Positions 45,269-54,680 are shown, counted from the first letter of the stretch. The stretch is DNA of 64,000 nt from Paenibacillus sp. SY21-1 (GCF_005222705.1 NZ_STGF01000011.1:124001-188000); one strand, 5' to 3'. Notes: a model not told the origin generated them from the letters alone. Translations and numbers: made by a program.

Positions 45269-46410
45269 CGCTGATCCTTGCCTTCCAGCTGTTATTCGCG
45301 TTGTGGAACGTCAGACAGCTCCCTTTGTTCGGCAAGCCGCATGCCGCTGCCAAGCCGCCTAGGCTGGCAACCGATGTTCGTCCGAACCTAGGCGCAGTGC
45401 GAATGTCCATTCTAATTCCTGCGAGGAATGAGGAGCGGCATATCGGGGCGTGCCTGCAGGCAATCGCTGATTCTCTGCCCGCCGGTGAAGAACAGATCGA
45501 GGTTATTGTGCTCGACGACGGCTCTTCCGATGCGACGGCAGCTATAGCCCGCTCGTACGCAGCTGCGGACGGGCGCTTCCGCGTTGCCGCCGGAGCGGAG
45601 AAGCCGGAGGGCTGGGTGGGCAAGGCGTATGCCTGCCATCAGCTGGCTCGGCTTGCGAGAGGCGAATGGCTCTGGTTTATCGATGCCGATGCGCGTATGC
45701 TGCCCGGCGCCATTGAAGCGATGATTAGCGAAATGGAGAGCAGGCCGCACGGGCTGATTTCAGGTTTTCCCAGACAGCAGACGGGCACATGGCTGGAGCG
45801 GCTCGTCGTGCCGATGATGGGGTTTACGATTGCCTGCCATCTGCCGATTCGCTTGGTCGGCGGCTCCAGCGATCCGCGTTTTGCGGCGGCGCATGGCGGC
45901 TGGATCGGCGTTCATCGTTCAACCTACGACCTTGCAGGCGGGCATGAAGCCAACCGTGGCGATCTGGTCGACGATATGGCGCTGATGCGAGCCGTCAAGC
46001 GGGCAGGCCATCCCGTTGCACTGACGGATGTGAGAGAGCAGGTAACGATGAGGATGTATGGCAGCGCAGCGGAGGTATGGGCGGGGTACACCAAAAATAT
46101 GTATGCGGGACTCGGCAGAAGCAGTCGCCTGCTGTTTGCCGTTCTGCTTGCCTATGCGCTGCTGTATGTGGCTCCGCCCGCTGCGCTGCTTGCCTCGTGG
46201 CTGTATCCGCCGCTCGCCTTGCCTGCGCTGACGGCTTATCTGCTTGGCGTTGCAATCAAGGCGGTAGCGGATCGCTGGCAAAGCCAGCCGATATGGCTGG
46301 CGCCGTTTGCGCCGCTCAGCATGCTGGCGATTATCGCAATCGGCGCGTCTTCCTGGCTGGCCGCGAAATCCGGCAAAGGCTACGAATGGAAAGGAAGGAG
46401 CTACGAATGA
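45244..46410 (+). CDS. GT2 glycosyltransferase (CrtQ/CruG-like)
   Basis: A 388-residue family 2 glycosyltransferase. One N-terminal membrane helix (1-20) precedes the GT-A domain, with SILIPARNEERHIGACL, VIVLDDGSSDAT, WLWFIDADARMLPGA (the DxD-type metal site) and DLVDDMALMRAVKRAGH. Three or four C-terminal helices anchor it (about 290-370). It should glycosylate a carotenoid hydroxyl or carboxyl group. It overlaps the acyltransferase by 25 bases and the next gene by 4 bases. Confidence 0.88.
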   Translation: MEIVFWSIALILAFQLLFALWNVRQLPLFGKPHAAAKPPRLATDVRPNLGAVRMSILIPARNEERHIGACLQAIADSLPAGEEQIEVIVLDDGSSDATAAIARSYAAADGRFRVAAGAEKPEGWVGKAYACHQLARLARGEWLWFIDADARMLPGAIEAMISEMESRPHGLISGFPRQQTGTWLERLVVPMMGFTIACHLPIRLVGGSSDPRFAAAHGGWIGVHRSTYDLAGGHEANRGDLVDDMALMRAVKRAGHPVALTDVREQVTMRMYGSAAEVWAGYTKNMYAGLGRSSRLLFAVLLAYALLYVAPPAALLASWLYPPLALPALTAYLLGVAIKAVADRWQSQPIWLAPFAPLSMLAIIAIGASSWLAAKSGKGYEWKGRSYE

Positions 46411-47900
46411 CAGGGAACGGGAACCAAACCGTCGTTATTATCGGAGCGGGACTGGGCGGCTTGTCGGCGGCGATCCGGCTTGCCCATGCGGGCTTCAAGG
46501 TGCGGGTGCTGGAGCAGCAGCCCGCTGCCGGCGGGAAGCTGCAGCGCATTGAGGAACGCGGCTATCGCTTTGATCGCGGTCCTAGCACGATTACGCTGCC
46601 GCATTTGTTCCGCCAGGTGTTTGAAGCCGTGGGCAGAAACATGGAGGATTACGTGACCATTGAGCGGCTGAGCCAGGCGACGCGCAACGTGTTCCAAGAC
46701 GGGGCAATCGTCGATTTGACCGGATCGCCGGAGGCGACCGCTGAACAGATCGCGGTGTACAGCAAGGCGGACGCCGCGCGTTTTCCGGCTTTTTGCAGAG
46801 AAGCGGCCGAGCTCTACCGTTTGTCGGAGGAGCAGTTTCTCGGAAAGCTTCTGCTAGGGGTAAAGGAGAAGCTGGACCCGCGTCTGGCATGGAGCTTTAT
46901 GCGTGTCAAGCCGCTGACCAGCTTGCACCGGCTGCTTAGACGTTACTTCCGACATCCGAATACGCTAGCTATGCTGGGACGATATGCGACATACGTAGGA
47001 GCCTCGCCTTACTCCGCGCCGGCGATATTTGCCATGCTTGCCCATGTAGAGGGGGAACGGGGCATTTACAGCGTCAAGGGCGGGACGTATGCGATCGTCG
47101 AGGCGTTTGTGAGGCTTGCCGGGGAGCTTGGCGTCCGAATAGAGACGAATACGCCGGTGGAGCGAATTACGGTGCGCAACGGCAGGGTAAGCGGAGTCGA
47201 ATGCGGCGGACGGCATTACGAGGCGAGCCTGGTGATTGCGAACGGAGACGCTTTGTCCGTCTATCGCCATTTGGTTGCGCCCGAGCATCGCCCTTCGGTA
47301 TCCGATGGGCGTATCGACCGCTATGAGCCGTCCCTGTCCGGGTTTGTACAATTGCTGGGCATACCCCGGACGTATAGCCAGCTGCTGCATCATACCGTCT
47401 TTTATCCGAAGCATTATGCCGATGAATTTGCCGATATTTTTCGAGAGAAAAAGCCGCCTGCAGATCCTGCGATATACGTATGCCATACGGCTTTGTCAGA
47501 TCGGACTGCCGCGCCGCCCGGGGGGAGCAGCTTGTTTGTGCTCGTAAACGCTCCTTATGTGACAGCCTCGTGGCGATGGGAGCAAGAAGCTGAAAATTAT
47601 GCTATGCTTGTACGTAGACGTTTGGAGTCATGCGGGCTGGATGGCCTGGGGCAAGCGGAAGTCGCGATTACATACACGCCGGAGCAGCTGTTGCGGGACA
47701 CGTCCGCGCATCGGGGAGCGATCTACGGGATATCCTCGAACGGCGCTCGTCAAACCTTTTTTCGACCGGGCAATCGCTCGCGCGACATCAAGGGTCTTTG
47801 GTTTGTAGGCGGAACCGCACATCCCGGGGGAGGTACGCCTATCGTAACATTAGGCGGACAACTCGTTGCGGAGGAGCTTGTCAGGCAATATCGGACGTAG
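46407..47900 (+). CDS. crtP: CrtP-like carotenoid oxidase (third CrtN-family protein)
   Basis: About 497 residues with an FAD fold (VVIIGAGLGGLSAAIRLAHAGF). YRFDRGPSTITLPHLF, DYVTIERL, YATYVGASPYSAPAIFAMLAHVE, SAHRGAIYGIS and GGTAHPGGGTPIVTLGGQLVA resemble staphylococcal CrtP (diaponeurosporene oxidase) more than CrtN. It probably oxidises a terminal methyl group to aldehyde or acid. ATG 46407 follows AAGGAG by 6 bases; a much longer upstream frame is antisense-free but overlaps the glycosyltransferase and is rejected. Confidence 0.85.
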   Translation: MTGNGNQTVVIIGAGLGGLSAAIRLAHAGFKVRVLEQQPAAGGKLQRIEERGYRFDRGPSTITLPHLFRQVFEAVGRNMEDYVTIERLSQATRNVFQDGAIVDLTGSPEATAEQIAVYSKADAARFPAFCREAAELYRLSEEQFLGKLLLGVKEKLDPRLAWSFMRVKPLTSLHRLLRRYFRHPNTLAMLGRYATYVGASPYSAPAIFAMLAHVEGERGIYSVKGGTYAIVEAFVRLAGELGVRIETNTPVERITVRNGRVSGVECGGRHYEASLVIANGDALSVYRHLVAPEHRPSVSDGRIDRYEPSLSGFVQLLGIPRTYSQLLHHTVFYPKHYADEFADIFREKKPPADPAIYVCHTALSDRTAAPPGGSSLFVLVNAPYVTASWRWEQEAENYAMLVRRRLESCGLDGLGQAEVAITYTPEQLLRDTSAHRGAIYGISSNGARQTFFRPGNRSRDIKGLWFVGGTAHPGGGTPIVTLGGQLVAEELVRQYRT

Positions 47901-47943
47901 TAAAGGCGGGTACAGTCCCGTCCAATCAATAGGAGGAATCGGG

Positions 47944-48996
47944 ATGACCGTAGAGGAACAAGCGGCTACTGCGAAGCGCAAAGGCGAGCATATACGAATT
48001 TGCTTGCAGGAGCAGGTGAACGGCATCGGAGTCGAGACGGGCTTCGAGCGCTACCGATTCAAACATAATGCCCTTCCGGAGCTGGCATTTGCAGATATAT
48101 CGCTGAGCTCAAGCTGGCTTGGCAAGCCGCTCGGCGCGCCGCTTCTCGTGAGCTCGATGACAGGCGGCACCGATGAAGCGGGGGCTATCAACCGCCGGCT
48201 GGCGGTGGCGGCCGAAGCGCGCGGCTGGGCGATCGGGCTGGGCTCGATGCGCGCGGCCATTGAGGATGAGCAGGTAGCGGCGTCGTTTTCGATTCGTCAG
48301 GACGCGCCAAGCGTGCCGGTAATCGCCAATCTGGGCGCGGTGCAATTGAACTACGGGTTCGGCGCGGACACTTGCCGCCGGGCGGTAGACATCGCCGAGG
48401 CGGACGCGCTCGTGCTGCACTTGAACAGCATGCAGGAGATTTTTCAGCCGGAGGGGGATACCGATTTTCGCGGATTGCTTGCTGCGATCAAGAAGGTATG
48501 CCGCTCATTGCCTGTGCCTGTAGGCATAAAGGAGGTAGGCTGGGGCATCGATGCCGATACGGCGGAAGCGCTGCACGAGGCAGGCGTCGCGTTTATCGAC
48601 GCGGCCGGCGCCGGAGGAACCTCATGGAGCCAGGTGGAGAAATTCCGTTCCGGCGACGCTTTGCGCCGGGAGGCGGCTGAAGCTTTTGCCGATTGGGGCA
48701 TTCCGACGGCGGAAAGCGTAAGCGAGATTCGCCGCCGTCTGCCGCAGACGACGATCGTGGCGAGCGGCGGTCTGCGGAGCGGCGTTGATGCGGCGAAGGC
48801 GCTGGCGCTTGGGGCCGACCTCGCGGGCTTTGGCCGCGTCTTGCTGCCGCAGGCGGCGAGCGGCGAGCTGTCGCAGGAGCTGCTTCTGCAGCAATTCGAG
48901 CGCATTGAGTTCGAGCTGCGCGCCGCGATGTTCGGAATCGGAGCAGGTACAATCGACGAGCTGCGGGCAACGACCAGATTGCTCGCGAAGCCGTAA
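47944..48996 (+). CDS. fni: Type 2 isopentenyl-diphosphate delta-isomerase
   Basis: About 350 residues. This FMN-dependent enzyme interconverts isopentenyl and dimethylallyl diphosphate, the starters of farnesyl diphosphate. Signatures are LVSSMTGGTDEAGAINRRLA, AIGLGSMRAAIED, NLGAVQLNYG, VGIKEVGWGIDADTA and DAAGAGGTSWSQVE, with a glycine-rich phosphate loop at VASGGLRSGVDAAKA. It is the last gene of the carotenoid operon, 43 bases after crtP with GGAGGAA before ATG 47944, and supplies the pathway. Confidence 0.94.
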   Translation: MTVEEQAATAKRKGEHIRICLQEQVNGIGVETGFERYRFKHNALPELAFADISLSSSWLGKPLGAPLLVSSMTGGTDEAGAINRRLAVAAEARGWAIGLGSMRAAIEDEQVAASFSIRQDAPSVPVIANLGAVQLNYGFGADTCRRAVDIAEADALVLHLNSMQEIFQPEGDTDFRGLLAAIKKVCRSLPVPVGIKEVGWGIDADTAEALHEAGVAFIDAAGAGGTSWSQVEKFRSGDALRREAAEAFADWGIPTAESVSEIRRRLPQTTIVASGGLRSGVDAAKALALGADLAGFGRVLLPQAASGELSQELLLQQFERIEFELRAAMFGIGAGTIDELRATTRLLAKP

Positions 48997-49062
48997 AGGC
49001 AAGCCTTGGCTCACGCTGCACGGCAGCCCGCAAGGCTGTTTGACGCATGCGGCAAGGGGGGC

Positions 49063-49093
49063 GGGCAAGCGGCGAAAGCCGCTTCGCTTGCCC
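49063..49093. terminator. Hairpin between fni and gerC
   Basis: GGGCAAGC (49063-49070) pairs with GCTTGCCC (49086-49093), and AAGCGGC-GAAA-GCCGCTT is an alternative inner stem with a stable tetraloop. A T-rich stretch follows only after about 18 bases, so termination is uncertain. Confidence 0.5.
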
Positions 49094-49119
49094 CGCTTCG
49101 CGCGAGCATGGGTTTGTTG

Positions 49120-50229
49120 TTATTTAATGATGCCTGTCCCTTCGATTTTCAGCTGCGTGTTTACTTGAAAGTCCAGCTCGGGATAGATTTTTTGCCAGTG
49201 TCCCCATGCGGCTTCCCCGCGATGGGTAGCCCGGTAGCGCAATCCCAGGCCAAGCGGATCGACGCCCGACTTTTGAATTTTGCGCAGCAGCTTTTCCACC
49301 GATTTGGAGTAGGACAAGCTAAGCTGGCGCTCGATGTCAGACCAATGCTTCTCATACAGGCCTTTGGGAGCCTCCTCGAATACCACCTTCACCCTAATGT
49401 TCATATTCATCGTTTCCTGCCCGCCGCTTTGCTTGATAAATTTATAGCGCGAATGAATTTCCGTAATGGCCAGAACCAGATTCGTTCCTTCAAACATGCC
49501 ATGGAGCGACGATTTAACGAAATGCTGGGCGATTTGATTAAACAGCTGCGTTTCTATGGGATTAAGGATAAGCTGAATCTTCTGCTTATTCAAAAGCGCG
49601 GCGCGGTTGATGACGTAGCTTTCCTTGTCATCGCGCCGAATGACCGGCATCACGGGATCAAGCCCTTTCTCGCTGGCCCGGCGCGAGAAATCAAAAACCG
49701 ATTCGATATAAGTATAGGGTGATTCCGTTGCGTCCTTTCCGAAGCTGAGAAACAGCGTATTGCCCGGGTAGCGCTCGGATATCGGCTGCACTTTCAGAAG
49801 AGATTCCGCATCCGGCTTGCCTATAGCCACATCGGCGACGCTTTGAATATCCCTGCGTCTCGTCATCCATTGCAGCACATCGCCATAGTCGCTGCGCGCG
49901 AGCGCCTCGCCGATAATAAACACTTTGCAATGGCCGAAATCAAGCTCTTTATCCACGTAAGCCTTCAGCATGCGCACGCCTTCGGAAATCGTAGCGGCTT
50001 CAATCGTTTCAAGCTGGACTTTGGACGCGCCGGGCTCGATCTTTGGGGAAGGAACGGCTAGCTGCAGCGTAATGCGATAGGGAGCTTTTTCGTTCTCCGT
50101 CTGATCAATGCCAAGGGCGACCACAAAAAAACGTTTATCGATATCCTTGAACCCGCATCCCGTCAGCAGCAGCATGAAACAGAGCATAACGCATCCGCTT
50201 GTTCGAAGCGCCTGACCTTTTCCCTTCAT
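49120..50229 (-). CDS. gerC: Ger(x)C family spore germination lipoprotein
   Basis: About 369 residues, the C subunit of a GerA-type germinant receptor. A lipoprotein signal peptide ends at LLLTGC with Cys25. The mature part carries KRFFVVALGIDQTENE, LDFGHCKVFIIGEALA and the C-terminal region DPLGLGLRYRA, typical of GerAC proteins, which sit on the outer face of the inner spore membrane. ATG 50229 overlaps the gerB stop by 4 bases. The germinant is unknown. Confidence 0.92.
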   Translation of the reverse strand: MKGKGQALRTSGCVMLCFMLLLTGCGFKDIDKRFFVVALGIDQTENEKAPYRITLQLAVPSPKIEPGASKVQLETIEAATISEGVRMLKAYVDKELDFGHCKVFIIGEALARSDYGDVLQWMTRRRDIQSVADVAIGKPDAESLLKVQPISERYPGNTLFLSFGKDATESPYTYIESVFDFSRRASEKGLDPVMPVIRRDDKESYVINRAALLNKQKIQLILNPIETQLFNQIAQHFVKSSLHGMFEGTNLVLAITEIHSRYKFIKQSGGQETMNMNIRVKVVFEEAPKGLYEKHWSDIERQLSLSYSKSVEKLLRKIQKSGVDPLGLGLRYRATHRGEAAWGHWQKIYPELDFQVNTQLKIEGTGIIK

Positions 50230-51326
50230 GCGGAAGACGACCTCCTTCTGCTCAGCGCGAACATGAGCGTAACGACGCATATTTCAAAAAACATGCGGAC
50301 GACCAGCCACCAGCTTGTAATCTGCATATTCAGCTTCTCGTTCGTCAGCATTAAATAAATGTAAGCAAGCAGCATAAAGATGCCGACAATGACGTAATTG
50401 CTGACGGGCGTTTGCGGACTGTCGATTTCAGGCTCATGCTTGTACGAGAAGCTTTTGACAAATTCCATAGCCTGATGCCATCCGGCCATCGTGAAGACGA
50501 GAGCAAGATTGAGAAAAACGATAAGGAAGAGAAACAAGACACGTTCAATAAAGCCGTATTGCATCAGAAGGGAGTCCGCAGTTACGCTCCATATGTAGAT
50601 ATATTGGTTGACCGCCTCGGTGCCATGAAAGCCGATTGGCACAAAAAACGTAATCAGCAATATAATCAGCCCAAACACGGGATACACCCAACGGAACTTG
50701 AAGCGGAAATTGGGCGGAAACAGCCGATTGGAAATGGACAAGGTGATGTAGCCGGTAAACGTGAAGGTAGCGGCAGCGACGCAAGTAAGCGTTGGCATTA
50801 CCGTAATGTAGCCGGCTACGACACGGATCGCGTCAAAATTCAGCTGCGGGCTTTTGACAGCCTTGAACAAAATGAAGATAATGACAGGCGCGTTTATCAT
50901 CATACCAATCTCGGTGACAAAAGCGACGGTCAGCGTGGAGCGGGTGGCGGCATAGCCGCATGCGATAATCAGCAAGCATAAAATAACCGTCGTATTGACA
51001 TCGGGATTAAGGAAGCGATTGACCAGAATCGAGTAGGATACCGTAACCATCGTCGTCGCGAACCACCAAATGGCTGCAAACCCGAGCAGAATCGGGGCGG
51101 CAACCCAACGCGGGAAATTCAGCTTGATGATTTCGGGAAGCCCCATTCCAGGGTAGCGGGCAATCGCGCTTGTATATAAATAAACGAGCAGCGTCCCGAT
51201 CGCAGTTCCGACAAGAATGGAGGAGACGGCGCCCGAGTAACGTCGTTCGACAAGGATATGCGGCACATACATCATCAAGTTGATAAAGCTCATGAGCATG
51301 AAGTTGTAGATGATATACCGATTCAT
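50226..51326 (-). CDS. gerB: GerB family spore germination permease
   Basis: A 366-residue B subunit with about ten membrane helices, related to amino-acid permeases. The N-terminus (YIIYNFMLMSFINLMMYVPHILVERRYSGAVSSILVGTAIG) and GMGLPEIIKLNFPRWV are characteristic of GerB. It is thought to bind the germinant. It overlaps both neighbours by 4 bases, giving strict coupling in the order A, B, C. Confidence 0.92.
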   Translation of the reverse strand: MNRYIIYNFMLMSFINLMMYVPHILVERRYSGAVSSILVGTAIGTLLVYLYTSAIARYPGMGLPEIIKLNFPRWVAAPILLGFAAIWWFATTMVTVSYSILVNRFLNPDVNTTVILCLLIIACGYAATRSTLTVAFVTEIGMMINAPVIIFILFKAVKSPQLNFDAIRVVAGYITVMPTLTCVAAATFTFTGYITLSISNRLFPPNFRFKFRWVYPVFGLIILLITFFVPIGFHGTEAVNQYIYIWSVTADSLLMQYGFIERVLFLFLIVFLNLALVFTMAGWHQAMEFVKSFSYKHEPEIDSPQTPVSNYVIVGIFMLLAYIYLMLTNEKLNMQITSWWLVVRMFFEICVVTLMFALSRRRSSSA

Positions 51327-52654
51327 TTCGTTTTCACCTGCCCGATATCTCCTTCCAGCGGTCTAAGCATGCCGAAGATGCGGAAATAAGGCTTGCCGAA
51401 GCTTCGCAAATTGCAAAGATAGACGACGTAAGCGAATATGCCCACCGTAACACCGGTTATGCCGAAAAAAATGGCGATCAAAATCAGCGGATATTTCAAA
51501 AAACGAATCGACAGCGACAAGGAGTTGACGGGTATGACGAAATTGGATATCGCGACGACAGAGGTGACGATAATCATAATGCTGCTGACCAGTCCCGCTT
51601 GCTGCGCCGCTTGTCCAAGAATGAGGCCGCCTACCGTTGTGGCGGTGGACCCGATATAGCGGGGCAAGCGAATGCTTGCTTCAATCAGCGTTTCGATCAT
51701 GAACAGCATAATAAACACTTCTACAAACGAGGGGTAAGGCACGGCCGAGCGGCTGCCCGCGACGGAGAAGGCAAGCTGTACACGGAACACCTCGGGATTG
51801 TAGGAGACGACCGAGATGTACAAGGCCGGCAGCGTGATGGTCAGCATAATGGAGGCGTAGCGTAAAAAAATAAGCAGACGCGTCATCCAGAAGCTGTCAT
51901 ATATATCCTCAACCGCATGCATGAAGTCGAAGAACGTGGCAGGCAAAATAATGGCGAACATGCTTCCTTTAAGCAATAAAATAATTTTCCCCTTGGACAT
52001 CGCGCGCGTAATCCGGTCGGGCCGTTCGGTAATCAGCACAGTCGGAAAAAGATGCTTGCGCTTCCCGATCAGCAGCTTTTCCAGCTCCCCGGCGGCCTGC
52101 ACCATGTCCACATTAATGGTCGTCAGCTTGTTGCGCAAGTTGTCCAGCACGGTCGGATCGACGCGCCGCTGATCGTAAATCGCCATAACCGGCGTTTTGG
52201 ACAAATACCCGATCGTATATTCCTCTACTGAAACGTCGGGGGAAGGATACATGCTGCGTATCAGATTCAAGGAGTTTCGTATATCTTCGCTGAGGGCGAG
52301 CTGCGGCCCCTGGATAGCGCTCTCCACCTGGGTTTGAGCGTTATCGACGCTGATGATGCGCACAACGTCAAAGGCATAGATATCCCCGCCTGTCTCCAGC
52401 AAAATATGGCCCTTCAGCAGCAGATCCTGCCATGCAGCGGGGTCCTTGACCGATTTGTACTCCGGATTGATCTCAAGCTGTTTGCGAAAGGAGAATTCCC
52501 CTTTGGTGAACGGCACCAGAATAAAATCATTTATTTTTTTCTCGTCGCACAGCGGGGCGAAATAGGCCGTCTCCAGCGTCATTTCGCGGTTGGTCAACGT
52601 TTCGAGCTTCAGGTCGACCGTTTCGGAGAATAGCAGTCTTATCCGTTCGTTCAT
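51323..52654 (-). CDS. gerA: GerA family spore germination protein
   Basis: About 443 residues. A soluble N-terminal domain (about 1-230) includes YLSKTPVMAIYDQRRVDPTVLDNLRNKL; the C-terminal half has about five membrane helices (RPDRITRAMSKGKIILLLKGS at the junction, LPRYIGSTATTVGGLILGQAA within). GerA subunits oligomerise into a nutrient-gated channel. It is slightly shorter than the 480-residue family norm because the N-terminus is short. ATG 52654 is supported by GGGGAAGAGG; a start at 52732 would run into the promoter region. Confidence 0.92.
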   Translation of the reverse strand: MNERIRLLFSETVDLKLETLTNREMTLETAYFAPLCDEKKINDFILVPFTKGEFSFRKQLEINPEYKSVKDPAAWQDLLLKGHILLETGGDIYAFDVVRIISVDNAQTQVESAIQGPQLALSEDIRNSLNLIRSMYPSPDVSVEEYTIGYLSKTPVMAIYDQRRVDPTVLDNLRNKLTTINVDMVQAAGELEKLLIGKRKHLFPTVLITERPDRITRAMSKGKIILLLKGSMFAIILPATFFDFMHAVEDIYDSFWMTRLLIFLRYASIMLTITLPALYISVVSYNPEVFRVQLAFSVAGSRSAVPYPSFVEVFIMLFMIETLIEASIRLPRYIGSTATTVGGLILGQAAQQAGLVSSIMIIVTSVVAISNFVIPVNSLSLSIRFLKYPLILIAIFFGITGVTVGIFAYVVYLCNLRSFGKPYFRIFGMLRPLEGDIGQVKTK

Positions 52655-52712
52655 GCCTCTTCCCCTTTCGTTATCGGCGCGTGGAAACGATACGCGTCCT
52701 TCACATTTTCCA

Positions 52713-52741
52713 TAGTTTGCACAAATGACCATGAATTATGC
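52713..52741 (-). promoter_or_regulatory. Candidate sigma-G promoter of the ger operon
   Basis: On the minus strand GCATA (52741-52737), a 17-base spacer and CAAACTA (52719-52713). This fits the forespore sigma-G pattern (G-ATA at -35, CAnnnTA at -10), with one mismatch to the stricter CATnnTA. Germinant receptor operons are normally sigma-G dependent. Confidence 0.55.
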
Positions 52742-52756
52742 CGGCCCGATTGCTTT

Positions 52757-52785
52757 TTGCGGGTATTGGCATTTTCAAGTACAAT
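52757..52785 (+). promoter_or_regulatory. Candidate promoter for the methyltransferase gene
   Basis: TTGCGG (52757-52762), a 17-base spacer and TACAAT (52780-52785), about 45 bases before ATG 52838. Confidence 0.5.
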
Positions 52786-52837
52786 AGATGAATTGCGTCA
52801 TCTAATCTATCATGAAGAGCAGGAACGAGGAGCGCCG

Positions 52838-53593
52838 ATGATAAAACCTTGGTATGAGCAAAGCTTTGGCAATGACTATATGCTTGTGTACAAACATCGC
52901 AATTGGGAAGAGGCGGGACGCGAAGCGCGTCGGATGGTCGAATGGCTGCGGCAGCCGGAAGGGGCGCGCGTGCTCGACATCGGATGCGGCATGGGCAGGC
53001 ATGCGCTTGCTCTGGCAGACTATGGCTATCAAGTAACGGGAGTGGACCTCTCGGGCATTTTGCTGGGCGAGGCGCGCAAGCATGATGCGGAGGGCAGAGT
53101 TGCCTGGGTGGAGGGGGACATGCGCAAGCTGCCTTTTGCCGAGGGAAGCTTTGATGCGACTGTCAATCTGTTCACTTCGTTCGGCTATTTCTCGCTGGAG
53201 GAGGACAACGTGGACGTGCTGCGCGGAATTCGCAAGGTGCTGCGTCCGGACGGCTCCTTTTTGATCGATTTTCTGAACCCCAGCCATGTCCGACGTTATC
53301 TTGTCCCTCGCTCGGAGCGGACGGATGAAGAGACGGGACTGCATATTGAGGAAGTGCGTTCCATTGCGGACGATTGGGTGCAAAAGGAAATTACCGTTTC
53401 GGACAAAAAGGCAGCGGATGCGCCCAGGCAGTATTTGGAGCGCGTGCGTTTGTTTCCGTTCGAATGGTTCGAGCAAAACCTCTCGGCAAGCGGCTTGAGG
53501 CTGGATTCGCTCTATGGCGATTATAGCGGGTCGTCCTATGATGCGGAGCGTTCACCTCGGATGATCATGGCCGGCAAGGCGGTGGAGCAGTGA
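52838..53593 (+). CDS. Class I SAM-dependent methyltransferase
   Basis: About 251 residues. The SAM-binding motif I is VLDIGCGMGRHALALA (about 45-60), followed by VTGVDLSGILLGEAR (motif II), EGDMRKLPFAEGSFDATVNLFTSFGYF and LRPDGSFLIDFLNPSH. The C-terminal part is a mixed domain possibly for substrate binding. The substrate is unknown. The next gene starts inside its stop (GTGA), so the two are a pair. Confidence 0.88.
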   Translation: MIKPWYEQSFGNDYMLVYKHRNWEEAGREARRMVEWLRQPEGARVLDIGCGMGRHALALADYGYQVTGVDLSGILLGEARKHDAEGRVAWVEGDMRKLPFAEGSFDATVNLFTSFGYFSLEEDNVDVLRGIRKVLRPDGSFLIDFLNPSHVRRYLVPRSERTDEETGLHIEEVRSIADDWVQKEITVSDKKAADAPRQYLERVRLFPFEWFEQNLSASGLRLDSLYGDYSGSSYDAERSPRMIMAGKAVEQ

Positions 53594-54600
53594 GCGAAGA
53601 CGCTGAAAAAAAGCAGGAGGATCAGCCGGCTTGGCGCACCAATGGCTGGCTGAGGGTTAAAATTCCGCTTCCGTTCTCGTTGCGGTGGGTGAACAGCTAC
53701 CTGGTGAAGGAAGCGTCAGGCTATTCCGTCATTGATCCCGGCTTGCGCACGGATGAGGCGATTGCCGTATGGGAGCATGCGCTGAGCGGCGAGGGGCTGT
53801 CGTGGTCCGACATCACGCAAATTATTGTAACTCACCAGCACCCCGACCATTATGGACTTGCAGGCTACCTCCAGCAACGAAGCGGTGCGCCGGTCTATAT
53901 GACCCGGGAGGCTCATCGGTATACCCAGGAGCTATGGGGCGGCGGAGGCGAATTTGCCGAGAGGCTGAGCGGGCTCTTCGCCAGACATGGCATGCCGGAG
54001 ACGCTGATCCAAGCGATCAACGAGCATTTGGACAGCTTTATTCCGAAAGTGCTTCCCCATCCGGACGTCACTTATCTTGAAGCGGGCGGGGAGCTGGAGC
54101 TTGGCGGGCAAAAGTGGGAGCTGATCGATGCGCCCGGCCATGCGTTAGGCCAGTTTGTCCTTTATAACGAGGAGAGCGGCTGGATGGTATGCGGTGATCA
54201 GGTGCTGCCGCGCATTACGCCCAATATCAGCTATTTGCCGGGCGGAGAGCCCGACCCGCTAGCTTCCTTTATGGACAGCCTCGGCAAGCTTGGCGCTTAT
54301 CCTGTCACGCTCGCTTTGCCGGGACACCGTGACCCGTTCACCGACTTTGGTGCGCGCACGGCCGCGCTGCTTCGCCATCATGAGAGCAGGCTGGCGCAAA
54401 TGACCGGCCTCATCAAACAAACGCCATTAACCGCGTTTGAGCTGTGCGAGCAGCAGTTCGGCCGCCATCTGCGCGACAACGCCCACAATCTGCGGTTCGC
54501 CATGTCGGAAACGCTCGCCCATCTTGTATATCTGGAGCGTCGAAGCAAGCTGGAGGCCGCCGAGACGGCCGGCGTTATCGTCTATCGCGCCAGCGTATGA
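53590..54600 (+). CDS. Metallo-beta-lactamase fold hydrolase
   Basis: A 336-residue MBL-fold protein. THQHPDHYG (about residues 80-88) is the zinc-binding HxHxDH motif, with GHALGQFVLY and LALPGHRDP as later metal ligands. The C-terminal 80 residues form a helical winged region (FELCEQQFGRHLRDNAHNLRFAMSETLAHLVYLERR), as in LACTB2-like and related hydrolases. GTG start with a 4-base overlap to the methyltransferase. A terminator follows. Substrate not known. Confidence 0.88.
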   Translation: MSEDAEKKQEDQPAWRTNGWLRVKIPLPFSLRWVNSYLVKEASGYSVIDPGLRTDEAIAVWEHALSGEGLSWSDITQIIVTHQHPDHYGLAGYLQQRSGAPVYMTREAHRYTQELWGGGGEFAERLSGLFARHGMPETLIQAINEHLDSFIPKVLPHPDVTYLEAGGELELGGQKWELIDAPGHALGQFVLYNEESGWMVCGDQVLPRITPNISYLPGGEPDPLASFMDSLGKLGAYPVTLALPGHRDPFTDFGARTAALLRHHESRLAQMTGLIKQTPLTAFELCEQQFGRHLRDNAHNLRFAMSETLAHLVYLERRSKLEAAETAGVIVYRASV

Positions 54601-54680
54601 CGACCGAATATCCTGGTCGGAACAGCTTTAAGCCGGAGGCGGGATTGGCAAATATGGGGCAGGTTTTGATGGAAAAAGTG

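Noticed and set aside
46077-46406. 110-codon extension of the CrtP-like gene into the glycosyltransferase gene
   Set aside because: The CrtP family starts at the FAD motif just after ATG 46407, which has a good ribosome site; the extension is out of frame with the glycosyltransferase and Cys/Ala-rich.
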